From NCBI GenBank assembly GCA_021324135.1, contig JAJPJO010000074.1, forward strand, positions 1-33,950: a stretch of 33,950 bases of DNA, in the 5' to 3' direction. Below the pieces are notes generated by a model. It saw only the letters and a program-made list of their open reading frames with translations, ran no database searches and was not told where the DNA came from. The position numbers and the translations under genes were made by a program. The DNA is from Pseudomonadota bacterium. Its GTDB lineage: Bacteria; Cyanobacteriota; Vampirovibrionia; Obscuribacterales; Obscuribacteraceae. Shown here piece after piece: positions 18,257 to 26,237 of this stretch (position 1 is the first letter of the stretch; each line of letters begins with the position of its first letter).

Positions 18257-18276
18257 AAAAACGGGAGCAATCTCCC
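18257..18276 (-). terminator. Terminator of the HD-like gene
   Basis: Read on the minus strand: GGGAG-ATTG-CTCCC followed by GTTTTTC. It lies 43-63 bp beyond the stop of the gene at 18320. Confidence 0.6.
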
Positions 18277-18319
18277 AATTCGAAAGCGTAAAGCCATGCA
18301 GGCAGAATGTCAAGTGCAT

Positions 18320-20167
18320 TTAATGTTCTGGCAGCGAGAAAACCCACTGCTCGGCGCGCAAAAGCTCGACGGCGATTTCTCTTATTTTGTCAGCGAAGAA
18401 AAATTGCTCTCTTTCCAGCTCGTTCAAATTATCTAAAACCAGATTTCCATCCTCATCTCGCTCGGGATACTTGAGGGGGTGATTCCAGAAAGGCAATTTG
18501 CCCGGACCGGGCTCATCAAATGAATTCCTCTTTGAGTTGAAGGGAATGTTGCCATGCTCTTTGTACCAGTCATCCATGATTTGGCCGACGCGCCTGAGCG
18601 TTCCCTCGACGTACTTATTGCCTTCCTCGGACAGAACGCAAAAATCGGCATGATAAAGGTTGGGGTGCTTCTCGTGCGCCCGAGCCACTGCTTGCTCGAT
18701 GGAGCTGAACCCGCACGGGGCCTTGGAGCCCCGCGGTCCAACCACAACGCCGTTGAACATCTCACTCATAATGGCATTGACGCGCTCGACCGCCACCTTG
18801 GTGCGCCGCAGACCCTTCAGAGCCAGGCTTTGCACCTCCGGCATGATTACTCGAAACGAATCAGTGAAACTCTGCACCGCCGACTCCAGAGAATGATGGA
18901 TGGTCGGATCCTCGAAGATTGACTCCGTATCCGGTCCGCGAAGCAGCGCTATCTTGGCGAAACCCTCAGGATGATTGTAATTGATGGAGTGATCGCCCGC
19001 GATGACGGCATGGGCGATTCGTGACGTCGGATCGTTTGGATGCGGAACATACCATTCTTTTATGCCGATCACCGAGAGCAGTTCTCGTTCGTTCTCCGTG
19101 AAGGCGATTGAGCGAAGATCGGCAGCGACGTTGCTCTCGTTGAACGGATCCCGTATTTTGTTATAAATGGATAATATGGTACTGTGCTTCGTCGCACCAT
19201 CGGTAGTGGCGTTTGGATTGAACCTGCTCAGCTTATGCTTGTGGTGCAGCATGATCGAAACAATTGTAGCCATGAACTCCGGCGGGGCGATTTGATGCTC
19301 CTTACAGGCTCGAGCCACCCGCTCCATGCTCTTGCGATCGTTCTGCTTGCTGGCATCAAGAAAGTAAGACAGCGCTTGCGCGGCTGCCTGCGCGCCGTGC
19401 ACGTTGTGGATGATGAAGTTCTTCCGGCTTTTGATGGAATCGGAGAAAATCGAAGCGATCAGGGCATCGCGAGTTTCACGGGTCGTCAGACCGAGCAGTC
19501 TGGCTGCATCATAGACCTGATCGACTTCGGCGCGGGTGTGTTTCCAATTCATGTTCCACTGGTAGCCGCCCGACTGTTGATTCTCGAGCTTCCAGAACAT
19601 CTCGCGCACAATCGCCAGGCAATTCCAGACCAGCTCTTTGTCTTGCCTGGTGAGAAACGCGTCTTCATTGATCTTGTTGTAGACGTTGGTGACCGCACCA
19701 TCTCTGGTGAGCACCGGCACCTCTTCCAGATCCGCCTTCAACTCCTCCCGCATGCGCCCCAGGTCGGTCGGCCGGGGCAGCTCCTTACTCCACCTGTAAT
19801 TATCAGTAAGGTCGCGCAGATATTGGTCGACTTCTTGCGAGTCGAATGGTGCAACGGAAACCTCACCGCTTCCCGGTCGTTTTCCAGATTGAGCCCCGGC
19901 AGCCGAGCGTGCGGCATCGACATCCGTCTCGACCGTGTAGCGCCGTCTGGGTTTGACCATCTCTTCGCTTGTGCGCCGGCCTTTGTTGCTCGAATCGGCG
20001 ACGCAATAACCCTGCTCCGGAGAGATAACTTCGCCCGTGCGCCGCTGCCGCCGGCTATTCCTGCCGTCTTCGGGGTGCTCAAGTGCAGGTGTCGATTTCT
20101 TCTCTTCTTTGTCGGTGGGCATTCTGCAAAACGACAGGTGTGGTTGACTTACGCTCGCATCTGACAC
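18320..20167 (-). CDS. Divergent HD-domain-like protein
   Basis: This 615-aa protein has a long polar, Arg-rich N-terminus (about 1-100) of probably disordered structure. Residues about 215-410 resemble an HD-domain core: ALIASIFSDSIK (where an HD would read LLHDIGK), IIHNVHGAQAAAQAL (H254, H257), SIMLHHKHK and AGDHSINYNHPEG. The first His of the HD pair is Ser, so phosphohydrolase activity is uncertain. No signal peptide or membrane segment is evident, and the C-terminal third is uncharacterised. The start is GTG, supported by AGGTGA about 10 nt upstream; an ATG at 20122 is the alternative. A hairpin with a T-run (18257-18276 on the minus strand) is a likely terminator. The family call is tentative. 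Confidence 0.75.
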   Translation of the reverse strand: MSDASVSQPHLSFCRMPTDKEEKKSTPALEHPEDGRNSRRQRRTGEVISPEQGYCVADSSNKGRRTSEEMVKPRRRYTVETDVDAARSAAGAQSGKRPGSGEVSVAPFDSQEVDQYLRDLTDNYRWSKELPRPTDLGRMREELKADLEEVPVLTRDGAVTNVYNKINEDAFLTRQDKELVWNCLAIVREMFWKLENQQSGGYQWNMNWKHTRAEVDQVYDAARLLGLTTRETRDALIASIFSDSIKSRKNFIIHNVHGAQAAAQALSYFLDASKQNDRKSMERVARACKEHQIAPPEFMATIVSIMLHHKHKLSRFNPNATTDGATKHSTILSIYNKIRDPFNESNVAADLRSIAFTENERELLSVIGIKEWYVPHPNDPTSRIAHAVIAGDHSINYNHPEGFAKIALLRGPDTESIFEDPTIHHSLESAVQSFTDSFRVIMPEVQSLALKGLRRTKVAVERVNAIMSEMFNGVVVGPRGSKAPCGFSSIEQAVARAHEKHPNLYHADFCVLSEEGNKYVEGTLRRVGQIMDDWYKEHGNIPFNSKRNSFDEPGPGKLPFWNHPLKYPERDEDGNLVLDNLNELEREQFFFADKIREIAVELLRAEQWVFSLPEH

Positions 20168-20349
20168 TATGTTACATTCACCTGAATATTCCCTGTATAC
20201 CCGTGATTAAATCAGGCCTCATCTGATCCGGACGGGCAAATCCGATGAGCGAAACGGGCAAATCTGAATTGCTGCCAAGGGAAGCAACGGCTCATGGCTA
20301 TATAATGCGTCTGCCTGAACGGCAAACGTATTCGCGAGGTTGTCAATAT

Positions 20350-21189
20350 ATGCGCTTTTTGCATCCAGTCGTGCTCACTTGTATATGCCTGCCGCTGACG
20401 ACAGCGGCTTTGCAAGCCGACGAGTTGAAGTCGGACGTGCAGGTCGACACGCAATCTGGTAAAGCGGTGCTGAAGAAAGGTTCCTTCGTGCTGGGAGAAG
20501 AGATTGTCATTCCCAAAGCGAAAGCGGGGGCCCGGAGCGGCGCCGCAAATACATCTCCGGGAGGCAAGGGCGCCAAAAAGGGTGTGCCGGCAAACACGCA
20601 GAAACAGAGCGCCTCGGCAAAAGTGGACGATTCTTTTAAGAAGAAATTGAGCCAGCAAAAATTGTCGAACAGTTTTCAGCAAGGCCTTGTCCTGCAAAGC
20701 ATGGGCCTGGACGTCCAGGCAATCGCCTACTACGAGAAGGCTCTAAGTGAGGACCCTAAGTATGTGTCCACTTACAATAACTTGGCGCAGTGCTTGATTG
20801 CGCGCAACCATGAAGGCGATCGTCAACGGGCTGAACAGCTGCTCGATAAGGCAAACAAGCTCTCGCCCAGCAATGTCGGCGGGTTGTATGCGCTCGCTGT
20901 TTTGAAAGAACGCGACAAAGATTATCAAGGCGCTCAGCAGCTTTACAGTGAGGTTTTGAAGCAAGAGCCATTCAACATGATGGCGATTCAAAATCTGGCC
21001 GAGATGCATTTTCGAACGGGCAATAAAGCAGCAGCCAGAGCCGTGATCCAACAGGCAATCTCGCAAAATCCACCTGAGCAGAGTGCCATTATCCTGCGCC
21101 AGGCATTGAGCAATCTGGACAAGCAATCCGCATCTGGTAAAAACGGCGGAGCAGAGAAGGCAAGCTCTGACAAACAGTCCATTCGATAA
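20350..21189 (+). CDS. Secreted TPR-repeat protein
   Basis: This is a 279-aa protein. The ATG at 20350 was chosen because it gives a signal peptide (RFLHPVVLTCICLPLTTAALQA, cleavage near QA-DE) and has GAGG at 20336-20339; the frame is open to 20245. After an Ala/Gly/Lys linker, residues about 95-250 form three to four tetratricopeptide repeats, including YYEKALSEDPKYVSTYNNLA, LYALAVLKERDKDYQGAQQL and AIQNLAEMHFRTGNKAAARA. The polar C-terminus (ASGKNGGAEKASSDKQ) is probably disordered. TPRs bind other proteins; an extracytoplasmic partner is likely but unknown. Confidence 0.85.
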   Translation: MRFLHPVVLTCICLPLTTAALQADELKSDVQVDTQSGKAVLKKGSFVLGEEIVIPKAKAGARSGAANTSPGGKGAKKGVPANTQKQSASAKVDDSFKKKLSQQKLSNSFQQGLVLQSMGLDVQAIAYYEKALSEDPKYVSTYNNLAQCLIARNHEGDRQRAEQLLDKANKLSPSNVGGLYALAVLKERDKDYQGAQQLYSEVLKQEPFNMMAIQNLAEMHFRTGNKAAARAVIQQAISQNPPEQSAIILRQALSNLDKQSASGKNGGAEKASSDKQSIR

Positions 21190-21226
21190 GACCACTGCCG
21201 CTCTGAGAGTTGCGTTCCGCCCTCAC

Positions 21227-22075
21227 TTAGAACATGTAATAGTCTTCTGGAATTGTCTCTGTCGGTCGCCAGTCAATTTCGCCGGCCTCGGCGCCCTTGT
21301 AGCGTATGAAGAGCCCGCTCACCGTTTCCTTGTCGAAGCTATGTCGGTAACCTTGACTGGCGCGCACCCATGTGTACGCTCTTCGTAGAGGAATCAAATC
21401 GGCTTGCGCCAAGCCTATTAGAAGAACAAGAATGTGCTTGCAAACCGAGCCTTTCAATCCACCGCAAGGTCTCAAGTTCTGCGTGCAACAAGTGAAGTGT
21501 CCTTCTGATGTCAGTCTGCATGCATAGACTAAGTCGCTCTTGGACTGGCTTTTCACGATGCCTGCCAGCTCCAGCTCGTTTACCTCAGAAAACAATTGGA
21601 AGGTTTCGGCTTGCAGCATTTTTATGGAATTTTTTATTCGTAATGGTTCAAGCTCATGCCCGAGCTGCTTGATGAGCATCGCAAGGTCCATATTGTCCAG
21701 CTTCCGCTCCAAATCATTTTTCAGCTGCGACAACTGCGCATGGATTTCAGGATCAACCTTTTTCTGAGTGGCAATGCCATTGAGGCTGTCGATATCGTAT
21801 TTCGCTAATTTGTACTGATCCGACTCCAAAAACGCGCGCGCTCGCCCGGCATACGCATGGGGTCGCAACAGTGGCTGATTTAGCTCGTTGTTAATCACAT
21901 AGGTAAATGACTCAACTGCCTCATCAAACTTCCCCTCGCTCAGTTGCCTCTTGCCATTTAAGAGGCTCTCCTCGACCCGTTCTTCGTATGCGTTTAACAT
22001 GAGGTCCTCGTCGTTCGTTTCTCCTCTGTTCTCCTTCCACAACCGCTGGCGCAGCAAACTAGCTGGCTCACTCAC
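21227..22075 (-). CDS. TPR plus SWIM zinc-finger protein
   Basis: This 282-aa soluble protein starts at GTG (MSEPASLLRQRL), or alternatively at ATG 22000, which has GAGGA 4 nt upstream. The N-terminal half has TPR-like helices (LSEGKFDEAVESFTYVI, HAYAGRARAFLESDQYKLA). The C-terminal half has a SWIM-type zinc finger: C196/C197, C204 and C212-x-H214 (CCTQNLRPCGGLKGSVCKH), followed by hydrophobic LVLLIGL. The tail GAEAGEIDWRPTETIPEDYY is recognisable from bacterial SWIM proteins of unknown function. SWIM fingers bind DNA or proteins. The palindromic element lies 61 bp upstream and points toward the gene. All Cys/His ligands are intact. Confidence 0.82.
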   Translation of the reverse strand: MSEPASLLRQRLWKENRGETNDEDLMLNAYEERVEESLLNGKRQLSEGKFDEAVESFTYVINNELNQPLLRPHAYAGRARAFLESDQYKLAKYDIDSLNGIATQKKVDPEIHAQLSQLKNDLERKLDNMDLAMLIKQLGHELEPLRIKNSIKMLQAETFQLFSEVNELELAGIVKSQSKSDLVYACRLTSEGHFTCCTQNLRPCGGLKGSVCKHILVLLIGLAQADLIPLRRAYTWVRASQGYRHSFDKETVSGLFIRYKGAEAGEIDWRPTETIPEDYYMF

Positions 22076-22135
22076 GCGGTTGTCGATTATGTCTAATCGG
22101 GTCGCTTGTCAAATGAGTCTTCCAGCGAAAGAATT

Positions 22136-22264
22136 TTTTTGACGAGGCCAAAAATGGTGAAAATCGGCCTCGGCAACGAGTCCGAGGAGCCAAAAACTGC
22201 ACTGTATAAGTGTCAACGGCCTTCGCAACGAGGCCGAAAAGGGCGATTTTTGGCCTCGTCAAAA
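22136..22264 (-). repeat. Nested palindromic repeat element, copy 2
   Basis: This is the reverse-oriented counterpart of the element at 204-332: same 129-bp length, no indels in the 125-bp core, and roughly 73% identity by hand. The outer arms (GACGAGGCCAAAAAT / ATTTTTGGCCTCGTC), the central CACT...AGTG palindrome and the two GAGGCC/GGCCTC stems are kept, while the loops differ. In its minus-strand orientation it lies just upstream of the SWIM gene, as copy 1 lies upstream of the gene at 624. Confidence 0.8.
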
Positions 22265-22531
22265 TTCGTGAGCTCTTGCACTAAAATCAGCTCGTGTCGC
22301 GCTAACGGCATAGTGATGTTTCTTGAAAAGGAAACGCGCCCATGGCCTGCGGCGGTCCATGGACGCTCAGATTTTTCGAGGAGGAAGGTTGCTGGGAGAA
22401 AGGCCTCGAAAAGCCTGGCAATTTCCTGTTGATGCGGGGTTTGGGTTCCCTTGCGAAAACTATCTTAGCGACAAAATCAGCACATGTATATGTGTAATCC
22501 CACAGTCTTTGTGGCGCTTGTTTCGATATTG
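22265..22531. other. Gene-free spacer
   Basis: I see no convincing gene. It contains a 9-bp inverted repeat TTTTCGAGG/CCTCGAAAA (22373-22381 and 22404-22412), a perfect palindrome GTCCATGGAC (22355-22364), and a CACAT-GTAT-ATGTG hairpin (22481-22494). The first could help end transcription of the TadE-like gene but has no T-run. Confidence 0.5.
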
Positions 22532-23074
22532 CTAAGGCGTGACTACAGGCAGCCCGGCTGCTTGCACTCCGCCTGGAGGCAGCCTGACGACCGGAATCAG
22601 GTAGCCCGACATTTTTGGATGATTGTTGAGCCAGATGTATGCCTCGGGGCTGCGATTGTTGATGGCAGTCGCCTCATCACCAAGCGTAACGCTCAAAGGC
22701 AGCATGCCGCCTTGACCTTGCAGAAGCGGCAAATTGGCGATCGTGATGCGCACCGATACGGCTGGCGCTCCCTCGACGGTCGTGTCCTTAATCTGAATCT
22801 CAGCGTTTCGCTCCGACATTCCCATGCTGGTGATCAGCTTTTTGGCCATGGCTTCGCCGCTGGTTCGCCTGTCGACGTTCATCGGCAAGCCGGCGGTGTA
22901 TATCGCTGTTTGCATGGCGATGAAACTGATTTTCTGCTTGTAAAAAATCGACATGCCTGCGTTGGTAAGCAAACTCACAGCCGCGACCGTGATCACAATA
23001 ATCAGCCAGAGTGATACCACTCCTTCGGCTAAAACGGCACCGCTGCGACTTCGACTTTTCCTGATATTGCCCAT
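22532..23074 (-). CDS. TadE-like pseudopilin or pilus assembly protein
   Basis: This 180-aa protein starts at ATG 23074 with AAGGTGA about 7 nt upstream; the frame is open to 23131. The N-terminus is basic (GNIRKSRSRSG), followed by AVLAEGVVSLWLIIVITVAAVSLLTNAG, a single membrane helix with an acidic residue near its start. This is the pattern of TadE-like proteins, whose N-terminal segment is homologous to pseudopilins. The remainder is a small beta-rich extracytoplasmic domain. No prepilin peptidase or Tad secretion genes are adjacent, so function is inferred from the N-terminus only. It is divergent from the third kinase gene. Confidence 0.7.
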   Translation of the reverse strand: MGNIRKSRSRSGAVLAEGVVSLWLIIVITVAAVSLLTNAGMSIFYKQKISFIAMQTAIYTAGLPMNVDRRTSGEAMAKKLITSMGMSERNAEIQIKDTTVEGAPAVSVRITIANLPLLQGQGGMLPLSVTLGDEATAINNRSPEAYIWLNNHPKMSGYLIPVVRLPPGGVQAAGLPVVTP

Positions 23075-23104
23075 GGTTTCACCTTCAAATTTGAGAGAAG
23101 CGAG

Positions 23105-23157
23105 GAAACTGCTGCAAAGGTTATATACCAAGTTTTGGGTACACTACTAGCAGTTTC
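23105..23157. repeat. 9-bp inverted repeat in a divergent promoter region
   Basis: GAAACTGCT (23105-23113) and AGCAGTTTC (23149-23157) are perfect inverted repeats separated by 35 bp, within the 93-bp gap between the TadE-like gene and the kinase-LRR gene. They could be an operator or a leader hairpin. TTATATA between the arms (from 23121) may be a -10 region. Confidence 0.5.
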
Positions 23158-23167
23158 TTTCCAGGCG

Positions 23168-25138
23168 ATGGGCCGGCAATTTCTCGAGTACATTGAGTGC
23201 GTGCTTGACTCAGAACATAATGAAAAGGCAGTGGCATTCCCGCTCGAATTGGAAGAGCGGTACCTCGACGTTAAAGTACTCGCCAGAGGCGGTATGGGTC
23301 AAATATTTTGCGCCGTCGACCGTATTCTGGACAAGAAAGTCGCCATAAAAGTTTTGCCTGCCAGCACCGATGAGGCAGCGCTGGTGCGCTTCCAAAAGGA
23401 AGCTATTGCTCTATCGAAGCTGCACAACGAACACATCGTCACGGTGCTCAATTTCGGATTGGTTAGCGAGCGAGCTTATCTGGTGATGGAGTATGTTGAG
23501 GGCGATACCGTCGAGAGCATGATTGAAGCGAGCGGGGCCCTGCCTCTCTCTCAAGCGCTCAGCATCGCGCGCCAGGTAACCGTCGCACTCGAGCACGCGC
23601 ATGCAAATTCCATTATTCATAGAGATCTCAAACCGTCAAATGTCATGGTCGATTCCGAGCTGAGTGTCAAGCTGCTCGACTTTGGCGTGGCTAAGCTACT
23701 CTCTGATGAGATGCGCTCTACCACGCAATTGGCAGCAGGAAAGTCGAGCGGTCCGGTTGGCAGTCCGCTCTACATGAGCCCGGAGCAAATCGACGGAGCG
23801 GCGGTGGATGAGCGAACCGACATATACGGACTTGGCATGCTGCTCTTCTCGATGCTAGCTGGACATGCGCCATTTGAAGATGACAACACTATGGAGTTGC
23901 TGCGAAAACAGAGGCATGATGTGCCACCGAGTTTGGTGCCGCATCTGGATGCCGAACATGGCTTTGAGGTGGCGACAAAGGTAGATCGGACCGTGCAGCA
24001 GATGCTCAGGAAGAGCAAAGACGAGCGTTTTCAAAGCATGGCTGCCGTGCGCCAGGCTCTCGACCAGCTGGCGGAGGAGATCCTCAACCAGCTTTCAAAA
24101 AAGGAACAGAGCCAGACCGGTTTTTCAGCCGCACCACGACAATTGATTGCCAGGCATCGCAGGGCGCTTGCCGTCGCTGTTGGAGTTCTGCTTTGCGGGT
24201 TGGGCACTCTCTGCTTGCTGAACCTTCAGATGCTGATCGGCAATGCCAAAACAACTTTCGGACTAACTTCAAGCGATGCGGACAAAATTCAGCGCCGCGC
24301 CTCCGCTCTTGCCGAAAAGGAGATAAACAAATTCGACAAGTATCCCGATTCGAATAAGATCGAACGAGCCGATTTGCCTCAGATCTCCGAGCCGTTCACA
24401 TTCAGCGATGATGAGTATGACAGGGGAGTTTGGTGTGCCAGCAGCACCTGTAGCGATCAAGATCTGAAGACTTTGGTATCAAAACCAATCTACAACCTCA
24501 GGCTGGATGAAAATCCGTATGTAACCGACGAAGGGATCAAAAACCTGGTCGGATTGCCTCTAGTCGGAATTTCGCTGGAAAACACGAAGATTACCGACGG
24601 TGCTCTTGTCTATCTGGCTAAAATCAAGACGCTCCGGCTGATCCGCCTGGATCGCACGGCGATCACTGATGATGGTCTCAAGGCACTGCTGCCCTTGAGA
24701 AAGACTCTCGGTAAACTGAAAATTGGCACCAGAAGTGGTGGCTTAACAATCAAGGGCTTGAGATATCTCTCCGAGAATTTCGTCGGGCTGGTGGATCTTG
24801 ATATAGGTGACTCGTCATTTCCGGTCTCGAGCCTGTCCTGTCTAAAGAAATTGCCCAATTTGAAATATCTGACGGTCAGCTCGATGAATGTCAACGATGA
24901 TAATGTGAAGACACTGGCGCAACTGAATGTAAGAGAACTCGATCTTTCTTGCACGGCAATCACCGACAAGTCAATCCCGGTTCTCATCGGCATGCACAGT
25001 TTGAAACATGTTTTCTTGAATGGCTGTCCCGGCATAACCGATAAAGGTCTCGTCGAATTAGGACGGGAACGCAGGGATATTGATATAAACTGGCAGGGGA
25101 TCGGTGCGGACTTGACGGGACTGATCGAGAAGGATTGA
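23168..25138 (+). CDS. Third membrane Ser/Thr kinase with LRR domain
   Basis: This 656-aa protein has an N-terminal kinase domain: glycine loop A39RGGMG44 (the first Gly is Ala), K61, HRD at 151-153, N158 and DFG at 171-173, followed by GSPLYMSPEQ. A membrane helix lies near residues 334-356 (AVAVGVLLCGLGTLCLL). The outer domain of about 300 residues has LRRs of the 'L.LD.TaITDdGL..L' kind, like the two kinases at 12-16.7 kb. The ATG at 23168 was chosen over a TTG at 23135, which lies in the inverted-repeat region; no strong SD is seen. The catalytic residues are intact apart from the first loop Gly. The stop lies 35 bp from the end of the convergent SDR gene. Confidence 0.9.
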   Translation: MGRQFLEYIECVLDSEHNEKAVAFPLELEERYLDVKVLARGGMGQIFCAVDRILDKKVAIKVLPASTDEAALVRFQKEAIALSKLHNEHIVTVLNFGLVSERAYLVMEYVEGDTVESMIEASGALPLSQALSIARQVTVALEHAHANSIIHRDLKPSNVMVDSELSVKLLDFGVAKLLSDEMRSTTQLAAGKSSGPVGSPLYMSPEQIDGAAVDERTDIYGLGMLLFSMLAGHAPFEDDNTMELLRKQRHDVPPSLVPHLDAEHGFEVATKVDRTVQQMLRKSKDERFQSMAAVRQALDQLAEEILNQLSKKEQSQTGFSAAPRQLIARHRRALAVAVGVLLCGLGTLCLLNLQMLIGNAKTTFGLTSSDADKIQRRASALAEKEINKFDKYPDSNKIERADLPQISEPFTFSDDEYDRGVWCASSTCSDQDLKTLVSKPIYNLRLDENPYVTDEGIKNLVGLPLVGISLENTKITDGALVYLAKIKTLRLIRLDRTAITDDGLKALLPLRKTLGKLKIGTRSGGLTIKGLRYLSENFVGLVDLDIGDSSFPVSSLSCLKKLPNLKYLTVSSMNVNDDNVKTLAQLNVRELDLSCTAITDKSIPVLIGMHSLKHVFLNGCPGITDKGLVELGRERRDIDINWQGIGADLTGLIEKD

Positions 25139-25172
25139 TCGAGAGCGTATTTTTTTAGTGCGAGCGATTGAT

Positions 25173-26237
25173 CTAAATCGTTTGCCCGTTCTGTTGCATC
25201 CAGCGAATGCTGCGCCACATTCCTTCCCTGAGAGCGATCTTCGGGTCATAGCCAAGCTCAGTCTCAGCTTTGGTGATCTTGCAGGCGATATTTTTGTTCA
25301 TTTCGGAAAGAACATGGAATTTTTGATGATAAAGTCCGGCGCCTTGCAGAGCGGCATCGACAAGCAGTGCTACTTCACTGGCCAGACCGGGCAGGCGCAT
25401 GCGCTTGTGGGCGACGTCGTACTTGAACTCCTCTTCCAGCAAATTTTCAATCGTGTCGACTATCTCGTTCATCGTATACGGTCGCTTGTCGGCAATCCAG
25501 TATGTTTGACCGGCTGCTTTTTCGACGCGTTCGCAGAGCATCAGCCCCTGGCATATGTTGTCGATGTAGGCCATGGAGCGCAAATTCTCGCCGCTTCCCA
25601 CTATGGGCACTTTGCCCGTTTTGATCATGGTGAAAAACAAGCTCTGGCGCGCCGGCTGGCCTGGCCCGTAGAACCACGGAGGACGGATGATTACAGTCTC
25701 GATTTTTCCTTCCTTGAAGGAGTTGTTGACCAGATCCTCGCCCGCCTTTTTACTCTTGCCATAATGCATGTACGGGTTATAGGGAGTGCTTTCATCGAAG
25801 AGCTGATCCGGGCTCGGGTTGGTTCCAATCGGGGAGTTCGAGGATACATGAATGAAGCGTTTGCATCTCGATCGAACCGCTGCCTCGAGAAGATTTTTCG
25901 TGCCTTGAACATTGACGTCATAAAACTGCTTTCTGCCTCTGTTTGGATGAATGATCCCGGCGCAATGAAAAACGGTTGCGCCCTCGGCAGCGGCGAAAAG
26001 CTCGCTCACCATGGTACTGTTGGTGATATCACATTCGATGATCTCCAGATCTTTTCCCGAGGCGCGCAAATCGCGCAATGCCGAATCATCGGCCCCCGGC
26101 AATTTGGCTACTCGCACCGTCCGTGGTGCAACGACCTCCAGTCCGGGCACTTCCATGAGGCCGTTGAGCAGGCAGTCGACGAGGCGCGAGCCCAGCCAGC
26201 CAGGTGCACCAGTGACGATAGCAATACTTGAGGTCAT
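25173..26237 (-). CDS. Extended SDR, 3-beta-HSD-like NAD(P)-dependent oxidoreductase
   Basis: This 354-aa protein is an extended short-chain dehydrogenase. The N-terminal Rossmann motif is TGAPGWLG (G10xxG13xxG16), D71 follows as the expected acidic patch (IIECDIT), and the catalytic YxxxK is Y159/K163 with upstream S132-S133 in HVSSNS. The C-terminal domain has RSMAYIDNICQGL, as in 3-beta-hydroxysteroid dehydrogenase/isomerase-type epimerases. Substrates are probably hydroxyl groups on lipids or sugars. Its ATG overlaps the GMC gene stop by 4 bp, making it the third gene of a coupled operon. No anomalies are seen. Confidence 0.9.
   Translation of the reverse strand: MTSSIAIVTGAPGWLGSRLVDCLLNGLMEVPGLEVVAPRTVRVAKLPGADDSALRDLRASGKDLEIIECDITNSTMVSELFAAAEGATVFHCAGIIHPNRGRKQFYDVNVQGTKNLLEAAVRSRCKRFIHVSSNSPIGTNPSPDQLFDESTPYNPYMHYGKSKKAGEDLVNNSFKEGKIETVIIRPPWFYGPGQPARQSLFFTMIKTGKVPIVGSGENLRSMAYIDNICQGLMLCERVEKAAGQTYWIADKRPYTMNEIVDTIENLLEEEFKYDVAHKRMRLPGLASEVALLVDAALQGAGLYHQKFHVLSEMNKNIACKITKAETELGYDPKIALREGMWRSIRWMQQNGQTI

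Noticed and set aside
19184-20164. Antisense open frame (326 codons) opposite the HD-like gene
   Set aside because: The opposite strand has the better start, terminator and domain pattern.
22106-22432. Plus-strand open frame across palindromic copy 2
   Set aside because: Composition follows the palindrome, and beyond it nothing is recognisable.
25158-26231. Antisense open frame (357 codons) opposite the SDR
   Set aside because: The minus strand shows clear Rossmann and YxxxK motifs and overlaps with its operon partner. The plus frame shows none.
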